Assembly (NCBI GenBank): GCA_030672465.1
Contig: DAOVGJ010000253.1
Location: forward strand, 1-13,979
Origin: Pseudomonadota bacterium
GTDB lineage: Bacteria > Desulfobacterota > BSN033 > WVXP01 > G020346125
Reading direction: 5' to 3'
Length of the DNA stretch: 13,979 nt
Positions 1 through 7,802 of the stretch are shown here, piece after piece. Under the pieces are notes generated by a model. It was not told where the DNA came from. It saw only the letters and a list, made by a program, of their open reading frames with translations, and searched no databases. Numbering within the stretch: position 1 is the stretch's first letter; every line of letters begins with the position of its first letter. The position numbers and the translations under genes are program-made.

Positions 1-125
1 CTTCATCTTTAGTCACTGCGGCGTACTGGTAAGTACGCCTCATTCCTAAAGATTCGCGCGCCTTGCATCTGGAGCTTTTTACTGTGCCGTCTGATTTATG
101 ACTTTTTACGAGACCATCATGACTC
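1..125. repeat. Possible interspersed repeat with short hairpin
   Basis: This non-coding leader holds a perfect 8-bp inverted repeat (GGCGTACT at 20-27, AGTACGCC at 32-39, loop GGTA). It is followed by the phrase GACTTTTTACGAGACCATCA at about 101-120. From memory, similar text recurs between genes in deltaproteobacterial genomes, so this may be the end of an interspersed element that continues upstream of the window. No second copy lies in this window, so repetitiveness cannot be shown here. It could instead be an ordinary leader or the terminator region of an upstream gene. Confidence 0.3.
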
Positions 126-154
126 TCTTACCGAAAAAAAAGGAGTAGTAAATC

Positions 155-2059
155 ATGATGACGCATAAGCAGAGAATATTCACGGCAACCAGGGGAGAAT
201 TGCCCGACATGCTTCCTTATGTCCCCCGGATCGATCTTTGGCACAATGCCAATTTCAGGGCTGGTACCATTCCGGAAAAACATAAAGGGCGCACACATGA
301 TGAAATTGCTCGGGCAGAGGGATGGGCCATACATAAGATAGTGCCTGAGTACGGGAAAGTTAGAAAACCGGAAGATACTCTCCACTGGGCCATAGGGGTT
401 TTATCATTGAAAGAGACTGTTTTTAGGTACAGGTTTCCCCCAGATATTGAGGTCAGGGTCGAGCACCAGGGTGACCGCACGCGTGTGGAATATCACACGC
501 CCATAGGCATGGTGAGCACTACCACTTTATATACGGAAGAGATGAGAAAGGCCGGAGCTTCCACAAAGTGGATTGGAGAGCACATCATCAAGAAACCTGA
601 GGACTATCGGGTGACGGGATATATTTTTGAAAACTTGGAATTGATGCCCGATTTTGATGATTTCATCACATTGCAAAATGAAGTCGGGGAGGATGGAATT
701 GTTGCCACTCAAGCTGGAAGGGCAGCCTCTCCCATGCATCACATTCAAAAATATTTTCTCGATGAGACAGATTTCTATTACCATTATCATGACTACCCAA
801 AAGAAATGCGGGCGCTTGCCGAAAGCGTGGGGAGCTTTTTTAATAAGGTGTTGGAGGTTATTGCACATTCCCCTGCGGAGGCAGTTCTATGGGGGATGAG
901 TTTTGATGAGACGATCACCTATCCCTCTTACTTCGAAAAGGAAATAGTGCCCTGGATCAGGAAGGCATCTGATATCCTGGGGGGAAAGGTTTTGATCTGT
1001 CATTGCGATGGTGAAAACTTAGGATTGATGGATTTGATCAGGGATTCCGGTATGCATGTTGCCGAAGCCGTTACCCCTTACCCCATGACCAAAGCAAGGA
1101 TCGAGGAATATTACCTGCGTTGGAGCGACCAAGTGACGATTTTCGGGGGCATCCCCGAGAGTCTGCTCCTGGAAGAGACTGCAACCGATGAGGATTTGGA
1201 GGCCTACTTAGATCATCTATTCAAAGTGGTCGCACCCGGTAAAAGACTGATTCTCGGGATTGGCGATAGCGCCCCACCTAAAGCGGTCTTTAACCGCCTG
1301 GTTCGGATCGGAGAACGTGTGGAAAAGGAGGGCCGTTTGCCCCTTGAGGGTGGTGGAGCCCGTCCTCTTACTGAACGCGAGTTGGCTACAGCGACGGCTC
1401 GGGTTACGCCCCAGGTCGTTGACTCTGAAATTTTCCAAGCCATTCAGGAGGATGTTTTCAATGGCAACCACATAGAGATCAAACGCCACGTCCGGGAAAT
1501 GCTCGATAAGGGGGTGAACGCCAAGGATATTTTGCAACGCGGGATGACCGCGGCCATGGCAGTGGTCGGTGAGAAGTTTAAGACCGGGGAGGTGTTCATA
1601 CCCGAGGTGCTGCTTTCTGCACGGGCGATGAACGAAGCCCTATCGGTTTTAGAACCTTACCTTTCCAGCAAGGAAAAGGAGGTGAGCGGCAAAGTTTTAA
1701 TGGGGACCGTCAGGGGGGATATGCACGATATTGGCAAGAATATGGTGAGTATCATGCTGCGTGGGGTGGGTTTTGAAGTCCTGGATATGGGGGTAAATGT
1801 CCAAACGGAAGAAATCCTGAGGCAGGTTGATGAGTACAAGCCTGACACCGTTGGACTATCCGCAATGTTAACCACTACGATGCCGGAAATGAAAAAGGCC
1901 ATCGATGCGCTGAAGGCCGGGAAGTTGCGAAACAAAGTTAAAGTGATAGTCGGCGGTGCACCGGTTAATGAGAAATTCGCAAAGGACATCGGCGCCGATG
2001 GTTATGCACCAGATGCCGGTGAGGCGGTTACGTTGGTGGGAAAACTGATGAAAAAATAG
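155..2059 (+). CDS. Fused UroD/MtaA-type methyltransferase and corrinoid-binding protein (CmuA-like architecture)
   Basis: Probable cytoplasmic methyltransferase that moves a methyl group from a substrate to its own bound corrinoid. Residues 1 to about 395 resemble the uroporphyrinogen decarboxylase/MtaA barrel. Residues about 425-505 look like the helical cap of methyltransferase corrinoid proteins. Residues about 510-634 are a B12-binding Rossmann domain with the base-off motif GDMHDIGKN (D522, H524, G527), then LSAMLTTTM (S569) and the VGG at 599-601. At 634 residues with this order it matches CmuA of chloromethane utilisers; MtaA- and MtaC-type proteins are normally separate genes. The zinc site looks altered: C282-H283-C284 occurs where MtaA-type enzymes have H-x-C, and GIGDSAPP (368-375) where a later cysteine is expected. 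AGGAG at 141-145 lies 9 nt before this ATG; a second ATG follows at once (158). The family assignment is secure. The methyl donor is unknown, and no tetrahydrofolate methyltransferase or corrinoid reactivase is nearby. Confidence 0.88.
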   Translation: MMTHKQRIFTATRGELPDMLPYVPRIDLWHNANFRAGTIPEKHKGRTHDEIARAEGWAIHKIVPEYGKVRKPEDTLHWAIGVLSLKETVFRYRFPPDIEVRVEHQGDRTRVEYHTPIGMVSTTTLYTEEMRKAGASTKWIGEHIIKKPEDYRVTGYIFENLELMPDFDDFITLQNEVGEDGIVATQAGRAASPMHHIQKYFLDETDFYYHYHDYPKEMRALAESVGSFFNKVLEVIAHSPAEAVLWGMSFDETITYPSYFEKEIVPWIRKASDILGGKVLICHCDGENLGLMDLIRDSGMHVAEAVTPYPMTKARIEEYYLRWSDQVTIFGGIPESLLLEETATDEDLEAYLDHLFKVVAPGKRLILGIGDSAPPKAVFNRLVRIGERVEKEGRLPLEGGGARPLTERELATATARVTPQVVDSEIFQAIQEDVFNGNHIEIKRHVREMLDKGVNAKDILQRGMTAAMAVVGEKFKTGEVFIPEVLLSARAMNEALSVLEPYLSSKEKEVSGKVLMGTVRGDMHDIGKNMVSIMLRGVGFEVLDMGVNVQTEEILRQVDEYKPDTVGLSAMLTTTMPEMKKAIDALKAGKLRNKVKVIVGGAPVNEKFAKDIGADGYAPDAGEAVTLVGKLMKK

Positions 2060-2320
2060 CATCTCACCGTGACGGCCGAATCTCTTAAAAATGAAAAAAC
2101 ACGCCAAGTGGTAGGGGCTTGGAGGACCATCCACGAGATCGAAATGGTAAATTCCGATATATTCTCCGGCCCAACTCCTTGAAAGAGGTGGTGACATTCC
2201 GTTGGGGGAGATCTCGTGTCCTCGTATTCATTTTGGTGGAAATGATCACGTTATCACCCTTGACCTGAATTTCTCTAACATACTTAGTGCTTCATATTAG
2301 TGTGAAAAAAAACGTCCGTA

Positions 2321-2350
2321 TTCAACAAAACATTTGTAAGTTTTTATAAT
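2321..2350 (+). promoter_or_regulatory. Candidate sigma-70-type promoter
   Basis: A perfect -10 box TATAAT (2345-2350) sits 18 nt downstream of TTCAAC (2321-2326), which matches the -35 consensus TTGACA at only three of six positions. The surroundings are AT-rich. It could drive the dehydrogenase-lyase-importer operon starting at 2713 with a long leader, or it could be the relict promoter of a lost gene. AT-rich DNA produces such boxes by chance. Confidence 0.3.
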
Positions 2351-2439
2351 AACGAAGAGCATAGTGAGATTTTCCCACGTATATCACACAACCATCTCCG
2401 TGGTATTGAAATAAGAAACCCGGGGCAAATGAATTTTAG

Positions 2440-2589
2440 CCAGATCTAGCATCGATGTTAGACGATTATTATGAGGCCCGAGGCTGGGATGAGAATGGCA
2501 TTCCCAAGCGCAAAAAACTTCAGACACTGGGCAGTGATAGAGAGTCGGCAAAGTTTCAACCGGGTGTGAAACCGCATTACAGAAGGTGA
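2440..2589 (+). pseudogene. Relict C-terminus of aldehyde:ferredoxin oxidoreductase (AOR)
   Basis: An open frame from 2440 to a TGA at 2587-2589 reads PDLASMLDDYYEARGWDENG and then IPKRKKLQTLG. This is the characteristic end of the AOR family (consensus of the type LDEYYxxRGWDxxGxPTxxxLxxLG). Upstream in the same frame are stops at 2437 (TAG) and 2407 (TGA), and none of the large molybdo/tungsto-pterin and Fe-S portion is present. The piece is therefore about 50 residues of a protein normally near 600. The 19 residues after LQTLG do not resemble the family. Its only ATG (2455) lacks a convincing ribosome binding site. It most likely marks a deletion or recombination point, although a short expressed peptide cannot be excluded. 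Confidence 0.68.
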
Positions 2590-2712
2590 AGAAACGCTCG
2601 TTTGAGAGGATCCTGCGAAATCCGCTTAAGGTCACGTTTTTCTGAAGGCCCCGGGAAAAACAAAGGCGGGCAATGAAAATCAAGTAATTTTAACAGAAAA
2701 GGAGGGCTTGCT

Positions 2713-3486
2713 ATGAGACTGTCAAATAAAGTCGCTTTAATTACTGGTTCTGGATCTGGAATGGGTCGGGCGAGCGCTATCCTATTTGCCCATGAAGGTG
2801 CAAAAGTTTCTGTTGTGGATATTAACGACAAAACTGGCCAGGAGACGGTAAATTTGGTTAAGGGAAAAGGTGGAGAGGCTATCTTTATTCGAGCAGATGT
2901 ATCGAAGGCGACCGATGTAGAGAATATGATCAAGAAAACAGTGGATACGTATGGAAAGCTCGATATTTTATTCAACAATGCCGGGATTCCGATGTCCTTC
3001 ACCCCTATAGAGGAAGTCGAAGAAGATCTTTGGGATAGGACCTTTGCAATTAATGTAAAGAGCATATTTTTGGCTTGCAAATATGCGGTACCCATTATGA
3101 AAAAACAGGGAGGCGGTATTATCATCAATACTGCTTCTATCATTGGTGTACGTCCTCGCCCTGGCTTGAATGCATATCTGGCATCTAAGGGAGCGGCCAT
3201 CCAATTGACCAAGGGACTTGCGATAGAACTCGCTCCACACAAGATTCGGGTAAACTGCATCAATCCAGTGGCTACAGATACGCCCATGTTTCCCTATTTT
3301 ATCGATGATTCGGGCGCAAAGGATGCGAAATATGAAGCAGCAAGAGAGCGTTTTATCGCGGGCATTCCCTTGGGTCGCCTGGCTAAGGCAGAAGCTGGTG
3401 CTTACGCCGCATTATTTTTTGCCTCGGACGAGTCCTCGTTTATTACTGGTGTTGGTTTAGATGTGGACGGAGGACGTGCAATTTAA
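2713..3486 (+). CDS. Short-chain dehydrogenase/reductase (SDR), NAD(H)-type
   Basis: A classical SDR of 257 residues, the usual length. The Rossmann nucleotide motif TGSGSGMG is at 11-18. D36 at the end of the second strand (VVDI) favours NAD(H) over NADP(H). NNAG is at 88-91, N114 lies in FAINVKS, and the catalytic set is S142, Y155 and K159 (Y-L-A-S-K). The protein ends in the common VDGG segment. It should interconvert an alcohol and a ketone on a small substrate in the cytoplasm; the substrate cannot be named. A strong AAGGAGG (2699-2705) lies 7 nt before the ATG. It is first in a tight same-strand series with the PrpD-family gene 21 bp downstream and the importer genes after that, so it probably acts on the imported compound or a product of it. 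Confidence 0.95.
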   Translation: MRLSNKVALITGSGSGMGRASAILFAHEGAKVSVVDINDKTGQETVNLVKGKGGEAIFIRADVSKATDVENMIKKTVDTYGKLDILFNNAGIPMSFTPIEEVEEDLWDRTFAINVKSIFLACKYAVPIMKKQGGGIIINTASIIGVRPRPGLNAYLASKGAAIQLTKGLAIELAPHKIRVNCINPVATDTPMFPYFIDDSGAKDAKYEAARERFIAGIPLGRLAKAEAGAYAALFFASDESSFITGVGLDVDGGRAI

Positions 3487-3507
3487 ATCCTCCCCCTGGC
3501 CATTGGG

Positions 3508-4887
3508 ATGAATCAAGCGGAACCGATTATGGAAGCCACCAAAAAATTAGCCAATTTTATTAGTGAAACGAAAATAGATATGATCCCAAAAGAAGCTTTG
3601 GAAATGGCGAAAAAAGCCATACTGGATTGCACGGGTACAATTCTGGCTGGTTCTGTCACCGAAACGGGGGCAATAATTAAAAACTATATAAGAAGTGATG
3701 AGACGTCCAGAACAGCAACGGTATTGGGGAGTAATCTCCGATCTTCGGCGGAGAATGCGGCGTTGGCGAACGGGGTCATGGGCCACGCGTTGGATTACGA
3801 TGATATCCATGTCCATATGCTTGGTCATCCAACGGCTGTCGTATTGCCGGCAATCTATTCCTTGGGGCAAGTGGCCCATTCTTCAGGTAAGGAGATTCTG
3901 GCAAGTTATGTTATTGGGTTGGAAATTGCCACCAAAATTGGAAAGGCCGGAATAACCCAACATTATAGAAATGGGTGGCATGCAACCGGAACCCTTGGTA
4001 TCCTGGGGGCTTGTGCAGCCTGCTCAAAATTATTGAAACTGGACGAAGAGAAGACTCAAGTGGCATTGGGGATTGCTGCTTCGATGTCCAGCGGTATACG
4101 AGCAAACTTTGGAACCATGACAAAACCGTTTCATGTCGGAAACGCATCGAAAAATGGTTTGATGGCGGCAATGATGGCAAGGAAGAATTTCACCGCGAAT
4201 AGAGATATTTTAGAATCAGAATTCGGGTTTTTTAACACTTTTTTTGGCCGGAATCAGTACGATATTTCTCAGACGATAACCTATCTTGGTGAACCATACG
4301 AGATTTTGTCACCAGGTCTGATATTCAAGCCCTATCCATGCTGTGGAGAAACCCATCAAGGAATTGATGCAGCCCTTTCGCTAAGGAATAGGTACCGGAT
4401 AGATTTCAATAATATCAAATCGATCAAATGCGAGCTTAGTGAGATGGTAGCCAATATGTTGCATTATCACAATCCAAAGACCGGTTTGGAGGGGAAATTC
4501 TGTCAAGAATATTGTTTTGCCTTAGCTCTGATGCATGGACGGGTGAGCATCGGTCATTTCTCAGATGAGAGAGTTTCGGACTCGAATATCAAAAAACTCA
4601 TTGAAAAAACTACGGTGGAGTTCAAAGATTTCGCGAAGGAAGTAGGGGAGCATACTTTCCCTGCCGAAGTCACAATAGTAATGAACTCCGGGGAAAAGTA
4701 TCATTGCAGGATCGATAACTCGAAGGGGTCTCCTGATAATCCTATGTCTTTAATCGAATTGGAGAAAAAATACAGGGAATGTGCCAGCTACGTATTGAGC
4801 GATACCAAAATAGGTCAATCAATGGAATTGATCGAATCCCTTGAAAGCTGTTCGTCTTTGGATATATTAATGAATTTGCTCTCATGA
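3508..4887 (+). CDS. MmgE/PrpD-family protein (dehydratase, decarboxylase or epimerase)
   Basis: Full-length member (459 residues) of the MmgE/PrpD family, which includes 2-methylcitrate dehydratase, cis-aconitate decarboxylase and iminodisuccinate epimerase. Family motifs are in order: GHALDYDDIH (92-101), HPTAVVLPA (107-115), GWHATGTLG (156-164) and MTKPFHVGNASKNG (204-217). Farther on comes the Y-P-C-C-G-E-T-H segment that opens the second half of the fold. Residues equivalent to the acidic, histidine and lysine active-site positions of aconitate decarboxylase seem present (D96, H107, H158, K206), but family members with different reactions share these. The gene begins 21 bp after the dehydrogenase and ends 46 bp before livG, so it is probably in one operon with both. 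The ribosome binding site is weak for this ATG and also for the alternative at 3529. There is no propionate cluster (prpB/prpC) alongside, so a methylcitrate role is not supported. Confidence 0.93.
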   Translation: MNQAEPIMEATKKLANFISETKIDMIPKEALEMAKKAILDCTGTILAGSVTETGAIIKNYIRSDETSRTATVLGSNLRSSAENAALANGVMGHALDYDDIHVHMLGHPTAVVLPAIYSLGQVAHSSGKEILASYVIGLEIATKIGKAGITQHYRNGWHATGTLGILGACAACSKLLKLDEEKTQVALGIAASMSSGIRANFGTMTKPFHVGNASKNGLMAAMMARKNFTANRDILESEFGFFNTFFGRNQYDISQTITYLGEPYEILSPGLIFKPYPCCGETHQGIDAALSLRNRYRIDFNNIKSIKCELSEMVANMLHYHNPKTGLEGKFCQEYCFALALMHGRVSIGHFSDERVSDSNIKKLIEKTTVEFKDFAKEVGEHTFPAEVTIVMNSGEKYHCRIDNSKGSPDNPMSLIELEKKYRECASYVLSDTKIGQSMELIESLESCSSLDILMNLLS

Positions 4888-4921
4888 CTGGATAAGTTAA
4901 TCCATTCCTCTCAGATCAGAT

Positions 4922-4925
4922 AGGA
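4922..4925 (+). promoter_or_regulatory. Ribosome binding site deciding the livG start
   Basis: AGGA at 4922-4925 lies 8 nt before the ATG at 4934. It overlaps the other in-frame ATG at 4925, which would be left without a site, so 4934 is preferred. Confidence 0.5.
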
Positions 4926-4933
4926 TGACAAGT

Positions 4934-5686
4934 ATGGCTATCCTAGAGATAGAAAATCTAACAAAAAAATTTGGCCACGTAGCAGCCCTCTCCAACGTAA
5001 CTTTGTCCATTCGTGATGGTGAGATTACCTCCCTCATTGGACCCAACGGTGCAGGAAAGACCACCATCTATAACGTAGTAACGGGCAAATTCCCCCCTAC
5101 TTCCGGCCGTATCATCTTTAAAGGGGAGGATATTACCGGCCTTCCCTCATTTACAGTTTGGAGGAAGGGAATATCCAGATCATTTCAGATTACAAATGTA
5201 TTCAAGACGTTGACCGTACTGGAAAACATCCGGACCGCTCTGATTGTGCACCTGGGGAAAAGTCTGCAATTTTTCAAACCGATAGATCACTATGATGATT
5301 TATATGAAAAGACTCTGCATATCTTAAAGCTCATAGGTCTCGAGGATAAAAAGGACCTTCCCTGTCAAGAGATATCGCATGGGGACATGAGGATTGTGGA
5401 AGTTGGAATTGCTTTAGCCAGTGAGCCTGAACTGATTTTTTTGGACGAGCCCACAGCGGGCATGAATCCCGAAGAGACCAGAAGAATGGTGGACCTGATC
5501 AAAGAACTTTTTGAGACTACAGGTACCACCTTCTTTATTACGGAACATGACATGAATGTGGTCTTTTCCGTTTCCAACCGCATTATCGTCCTAAATTATG
5601 GGGAAATTTTGGCCGATGGAACTCCGGAAGAAATACATCAAAATGAAGACGTAAAGAGAGCTTATCTTGGAGGAGTTGAAAAATAA
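4934..5686 (+). CDS. livG: HAAT-family ABC importer ATP-binding protein LivG
   Basis: One of the two cytoplasmic ATPases of a branched-chain-amino-acid-type (HAAT) importer. Numbered from the upstream ATG at 4925, it shows Walker A GPNGAGKTT (39-47), Q-loop Q88, signature ISHGDMR (150-156), Walker B LIFLDE (170-175), D-loop AGMNPEE and H-loop H208. The signature is ISHGD rather than LSGGQ, a departure that LivG proteins commonly show. I use the start at 4934 (three residues shorter) because AGGA is correctly spaced for it. The stop overlaps the livF start by one base (TAATG), so the two ATPases are translationally coupled. The assignment to LivG rather than LivF rests on length, the ITGLPSFTV and NVFKTLTVLENI segments, and gene order. 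Confidence 0.96.
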   Translation: MAILEIENLTKKFGHVAALSNVTLSIRDGEITSLIGPNGAGKTTIYNVVTGKFPPTSGRIIFKGEDITGLPSFTVWRKGISRSFQITNVFKTLTVLENIRTALIVHLGKSLQFFKPIDHYDDLYEKTLHILKLIGLEDKKDLPCQEISHGDMRIVEVGIALASEPELIFLDEPTAGMNPEETRRMVDLIKELFETTGTTFFITEHDMNVVFSVSNRIIVLNYGEILADGTPEEIHQNEDVKRAYLGGVEK

Positions 5687-6387
5687 TGCTACAGGTTGAA
5701 GACATACATACGTACTACGGAACCAGTTACATTATTCAGGGCCTTACCCTGGAGGTAAAGGACGGGGAGGTTGTCTGTCTTATCGGGAGAAATGGTGCAG
5801 GAAAAACGACTACCTTGAGAAGTATCATGGGTTTGGCACCTCCTCAGCGTGGTCTCATTAAGTTTAAGGGTGAAGAGATCACGGGCAAGGCGCCGTTTTC
5901 AATCGTCAGAATGGGGATTGGGTATGTTCCTGAAGATAGGAGGATTTTTCCCGACCTTACCGCCAGAGATAATTTTGAAATTGCCCGACGAGGCAATAGC
6001 AGGAAGAGTTCCGGTGGTTGGACGATAGAAAAAATTTATGAATTTTTCCCTAAACTAAGAGAGTTGGAAGACCACAAGGGAACGGAGATGAGCGGGGGAG
6101 AGCAGCAGATGCTCGCCATCGCCCGAAGCTTGATGGGCAATCCGGATTTGCTTTTGGTGGATGAACCCACACAGGGTTTAGCTCCTCTTATCATCGAATC
6201 ATTTGTGGAATTGATCAAAAGTTTAAAGCAAGAAATGAGCATTCTGCTGGTGGAGCAAAACGCTTCCTTCGCATTCAGTGTATCCAACAGGGGGTATGTC
6301 ATCGATAAGGGGAAGATTCTGTACCACGGCAGTATTGATGATTTGAGGGAAAATAAGGAAGTGCATGACAGGTATTTGGCTGTTTGA
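5686..6387 (+). CDS. livF: HAAT-family ABC importer ATP-binding protein LivF
   Basis: Second ATPase of the importer, 233 residues, as usual for LivF. It has Walker A GRNGAGKTT (34-42), the LivF hallmark YVPEDRRIFPDLT (80-92), signature MSGGEQQ (135-141), Walker B LLLVDE (155-160) and LLVEQN (187-192). The glutamine at the H-loop position is normal for LivF. GGAGGAG at 5669-5675 inside the end of livG serves as its ribosome binding site, and the start overlaps the livG stop by one base. It should pair with LivG under the LivH/LivM membrane channel. Having both ATPase genes ahead of the binding protein differs from the familiar livK-H-M-G-F order, but nothing is missing. Confidence 0.97.
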   Translation: MLQVEDIHTYYGTSYIIQGLTLEVKDGEVVCLIGRNGAGKTTTLRSIMGLAPPQRGLIKFKGEEITGKAPFSIVRMGIGYVPEDRRIFPDLTARDNFEIARRGNSRKSSGGWTIEKIYEFFPKLRELEDHKGTEMSGGEQQMLAIARSLMGNPDLLLVDEPTQGLAPLIIESFVELIKSLKQEMSILLVEQNASFAFSVSNRGYVIDKGKILYHGSIDDLRENKEVHDRYLAV

Positions 6388-6467
6388 CGCATGAAAATAA
6401 AAGGGGAAGGAGGTGAAATTTTTCGAGGGAATGGTAGGGGGATTTTAATTAACGATAAAAAAAGAAA

Positions 6468-6475
6468 AAGGAGGG
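6468..6475 (+). promoter_or_regulatory. Strong ribosome binding site of the binding-protein gene
   Basis: AAGGAGGG lies 4 nt before the ATG at 6480 and 7 nt before the adjacent in-frame ATG at 6483. The normal spacing favours 6483. This strong site suits a binding protein needed in excess over the membrane subunits. Confidence 0.6.
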
Positions 6476-6482
6476 ATTAATG

Positions 6483-7787
6483 ATGAGTAAAAACAAAAAG
6501 GAGAAAATGGCTGGAAAGGGGTTGACTCGGAGAGAGTTTCTAAAAGCTTCCGCCGGTGGTGCAGCCGGGGTGGCTGTGGCACCATACTTCGCTCCTCGGC
6601 TAGCGTACGGTCAAAAACCAATCCATGTCCGCTGTCACTCGATTTATGGAGGAAAAGCGGCGGTGCTCGGAAGGTCAGTCACCGATGGAGTGAACATGTG
6701 GAAAGATGAGGTAAATAGGAAGGGAGGAATCTTAGGCAGACACGTGGTGACTTCATTTCGGGATACTCGGGGAAAGACCGAGGAAGCTGTCAGGCTTGCC
6801 AGAGAGGCTGCTGCTTCAGGCGAGGTGGATCTGCTCTTGGATTCCTGTAGCAGTCGTGAGGCCTTTGCGGTCAAGGAGGTGTCGAGAGATCTTAATTTCA
6901 TAATCATCGCCACGAACTCAAAAACGACTGAGCTCACAGCCAATCCAAAAACACGCGCTCCGTACCACTTCAGAAGTGCCGCTCAAAACCTTCATGATAT
7001 GGCCGCCGGGGCAAAATATGCAGCCGGTCTTGCCAAAAAGCATGGTTGGACAAAGTGGGCGACGATTGCTCCTGACTATGCCTACGGACGTGAAAACGCC
7101 ATGTTCTTTATTAGATTTCTGAAAATGTATTTCCCCGAGGCGGAAATCTTGATGGAACTTTGGCCAAAACTTTGGGAGCCAGACTTCACCCCGTATGTCA
7201 CCAAAATGCTGGGGGCTAAGACTCAGGCGGTCTTTACCTCCCAATGGGGAGGAGATGTTGTGGCTTTGCTACAACAAGGCGCCCTGTATGGATTACACGA
7301 GAAGGTGAAGATATTTAGCATCGATTTGGGAGACTTCACCGCCATCAATCCCGTCATCAAGGCCTTTGGGAAACTCCCTGAGGGCATCTATATGGGGACG
7401 AGAGCCAATCCACTCACCCCGGCGACAAAGTTGAATCGGGATTGGTTCAATGGGTTCAAAAAGACGTACGGCTATGAGCCTTCTGGATGGTCTCAGCAGG
7501 CCTATTCGGGGCTTCTTTTCTATCAGAAAGCAGTGGAGAAGGCGGGCAGCACGGATCAGAAGGCTGTCCGTGATGCGTTAGCAGGCCTGGAAATCGTAGC
7601 TCCATGGGGATCTCCACCCGAACAGAAGTTGGCTTTGAGAGCCAGTGACCACACCAATATTTTGTACACCGAGGCGTGGGGAAAAACAGTTAATAAGATG
7701 CCCTATGTGGCCGACGTTCTCACATTGTCGTGGGACGATATCTTCAAGGCTGAAAAGGAGTATTTTAAGGAGAAAGGCTGGGTGTAG
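6483..7787 (+). CDS. Periplasmic substrate-binding protein of HAAT importer, Tat-exported
   Basis: Type I periplasmic binding protein (Peripla_BP_6/LivJ-like), about 435 residues, that captures the solute for the LivHMGF complex. Numbered from the ATG at 6480, the N-terminus has a twin-arginine motif TRREFLK (16-22), a hydrophobic alanine/glycine-rich stretch (about 23-40) and a likely cleavage region near LAYG (41-44). It is thus predicted to fold before export, unlike the Sec-exported LivJ/LivK of E. coli. There is no lipobox cysteine, so it should be soluble. The mature part has typical family features: DGVNMWKDEVNRKGGILGR near the start, the central TKWATIAPDYAYGRE segment, and a hinge-distal GWSQQAYSGLLFYQKAVEKAG. 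Ligand specificity is not evident; this family binds branched amino acids, amides, aromatic acids and other small carboxylates. The start at 6483 is preferred over 6480 on ribosome-site spacing. Confidence 0.95.
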   Translation: MSKNKKEKMAGKGLTRREFLKASAGGAAGVAVAPYFAPRLAYGQKPIHVRCHSIYGGKAAVLGRSVTDGVNMWKDEVNRKGGILGRHVVTSFRDTRGKTEEAVRLAREAAASGEVDLLLDSCSSREAFAVKEVSRDLNFIIIATNSKTTELTANPKTRAPYHFRSAAQNLHDMAAGAKYAAGLAKKHGWTKWATIAPDYAYGRENAMFFIRFLKMYFPEAEILMELWPKLWEPDFTPYVTKMLGAKTQAVFTSQWGGDVVALLQQGALYGLHEKVKIFSIDLGDFTAINPVIKAFGKLPEGIYMGTRANPLTPATKLNRDWFNGFKKTYGYEPSGWSQQAYSGLLFYQKAVEKAGSTDQKAVRDALAGLEIVAPWGSPPEQKLALRASDHTNILYTEAWGKTVNKMPYVADVLTLSWDDIFKAEKEYFKEKGWV

Positions 7788-7802
7788 GGAAGGAGAGGAG
7801 GA

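Larger units (their letters stand above)
2060..2712. other. Intergenic gap with gene relict
   Basis: This 653-base gap separates the methyltransferase from the dehydrogenase operon. It contains a possible sigma-70-type promoter (2321-2350), the relict tail of an aldehyde:ferredoxin oxidoreductase (2440-2589), and the ribosome binding site of the next gene. The first 120 bases stay open in the methyltransferase frame after its TAG stop, with no recognisable similarity. No clear terminator hairpin was found. Confidence 0.7.

Noticed and set aside
2057..2182. TAG stop of the methyltransferase followed by 40 more in-frame open codons, suggesting pyrrolysine read-through.
   Set aside because: The corrinoid domain is complete at the TAG, pyrrolysine methyltransferases belong to other families and carry the residue internally, and 40 open codons are likely by chance. 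The extension resembles nothing I know.
2577..3287. Long minus-strand open frame (236 codons) opposite the dehydrogenase.
   Set aside because: It is a shadow of the SDR gene, whose catalytic motifs and ribosome binding site fix the + strand as coding.
6391..6479. A 29-codon frame between livF and the binding-protein gene.
   Set aside because: The product is mostly Gly, Lys and Arg generated by purine-rich ribosome-site sequence, so it is probably not translated as a gene.
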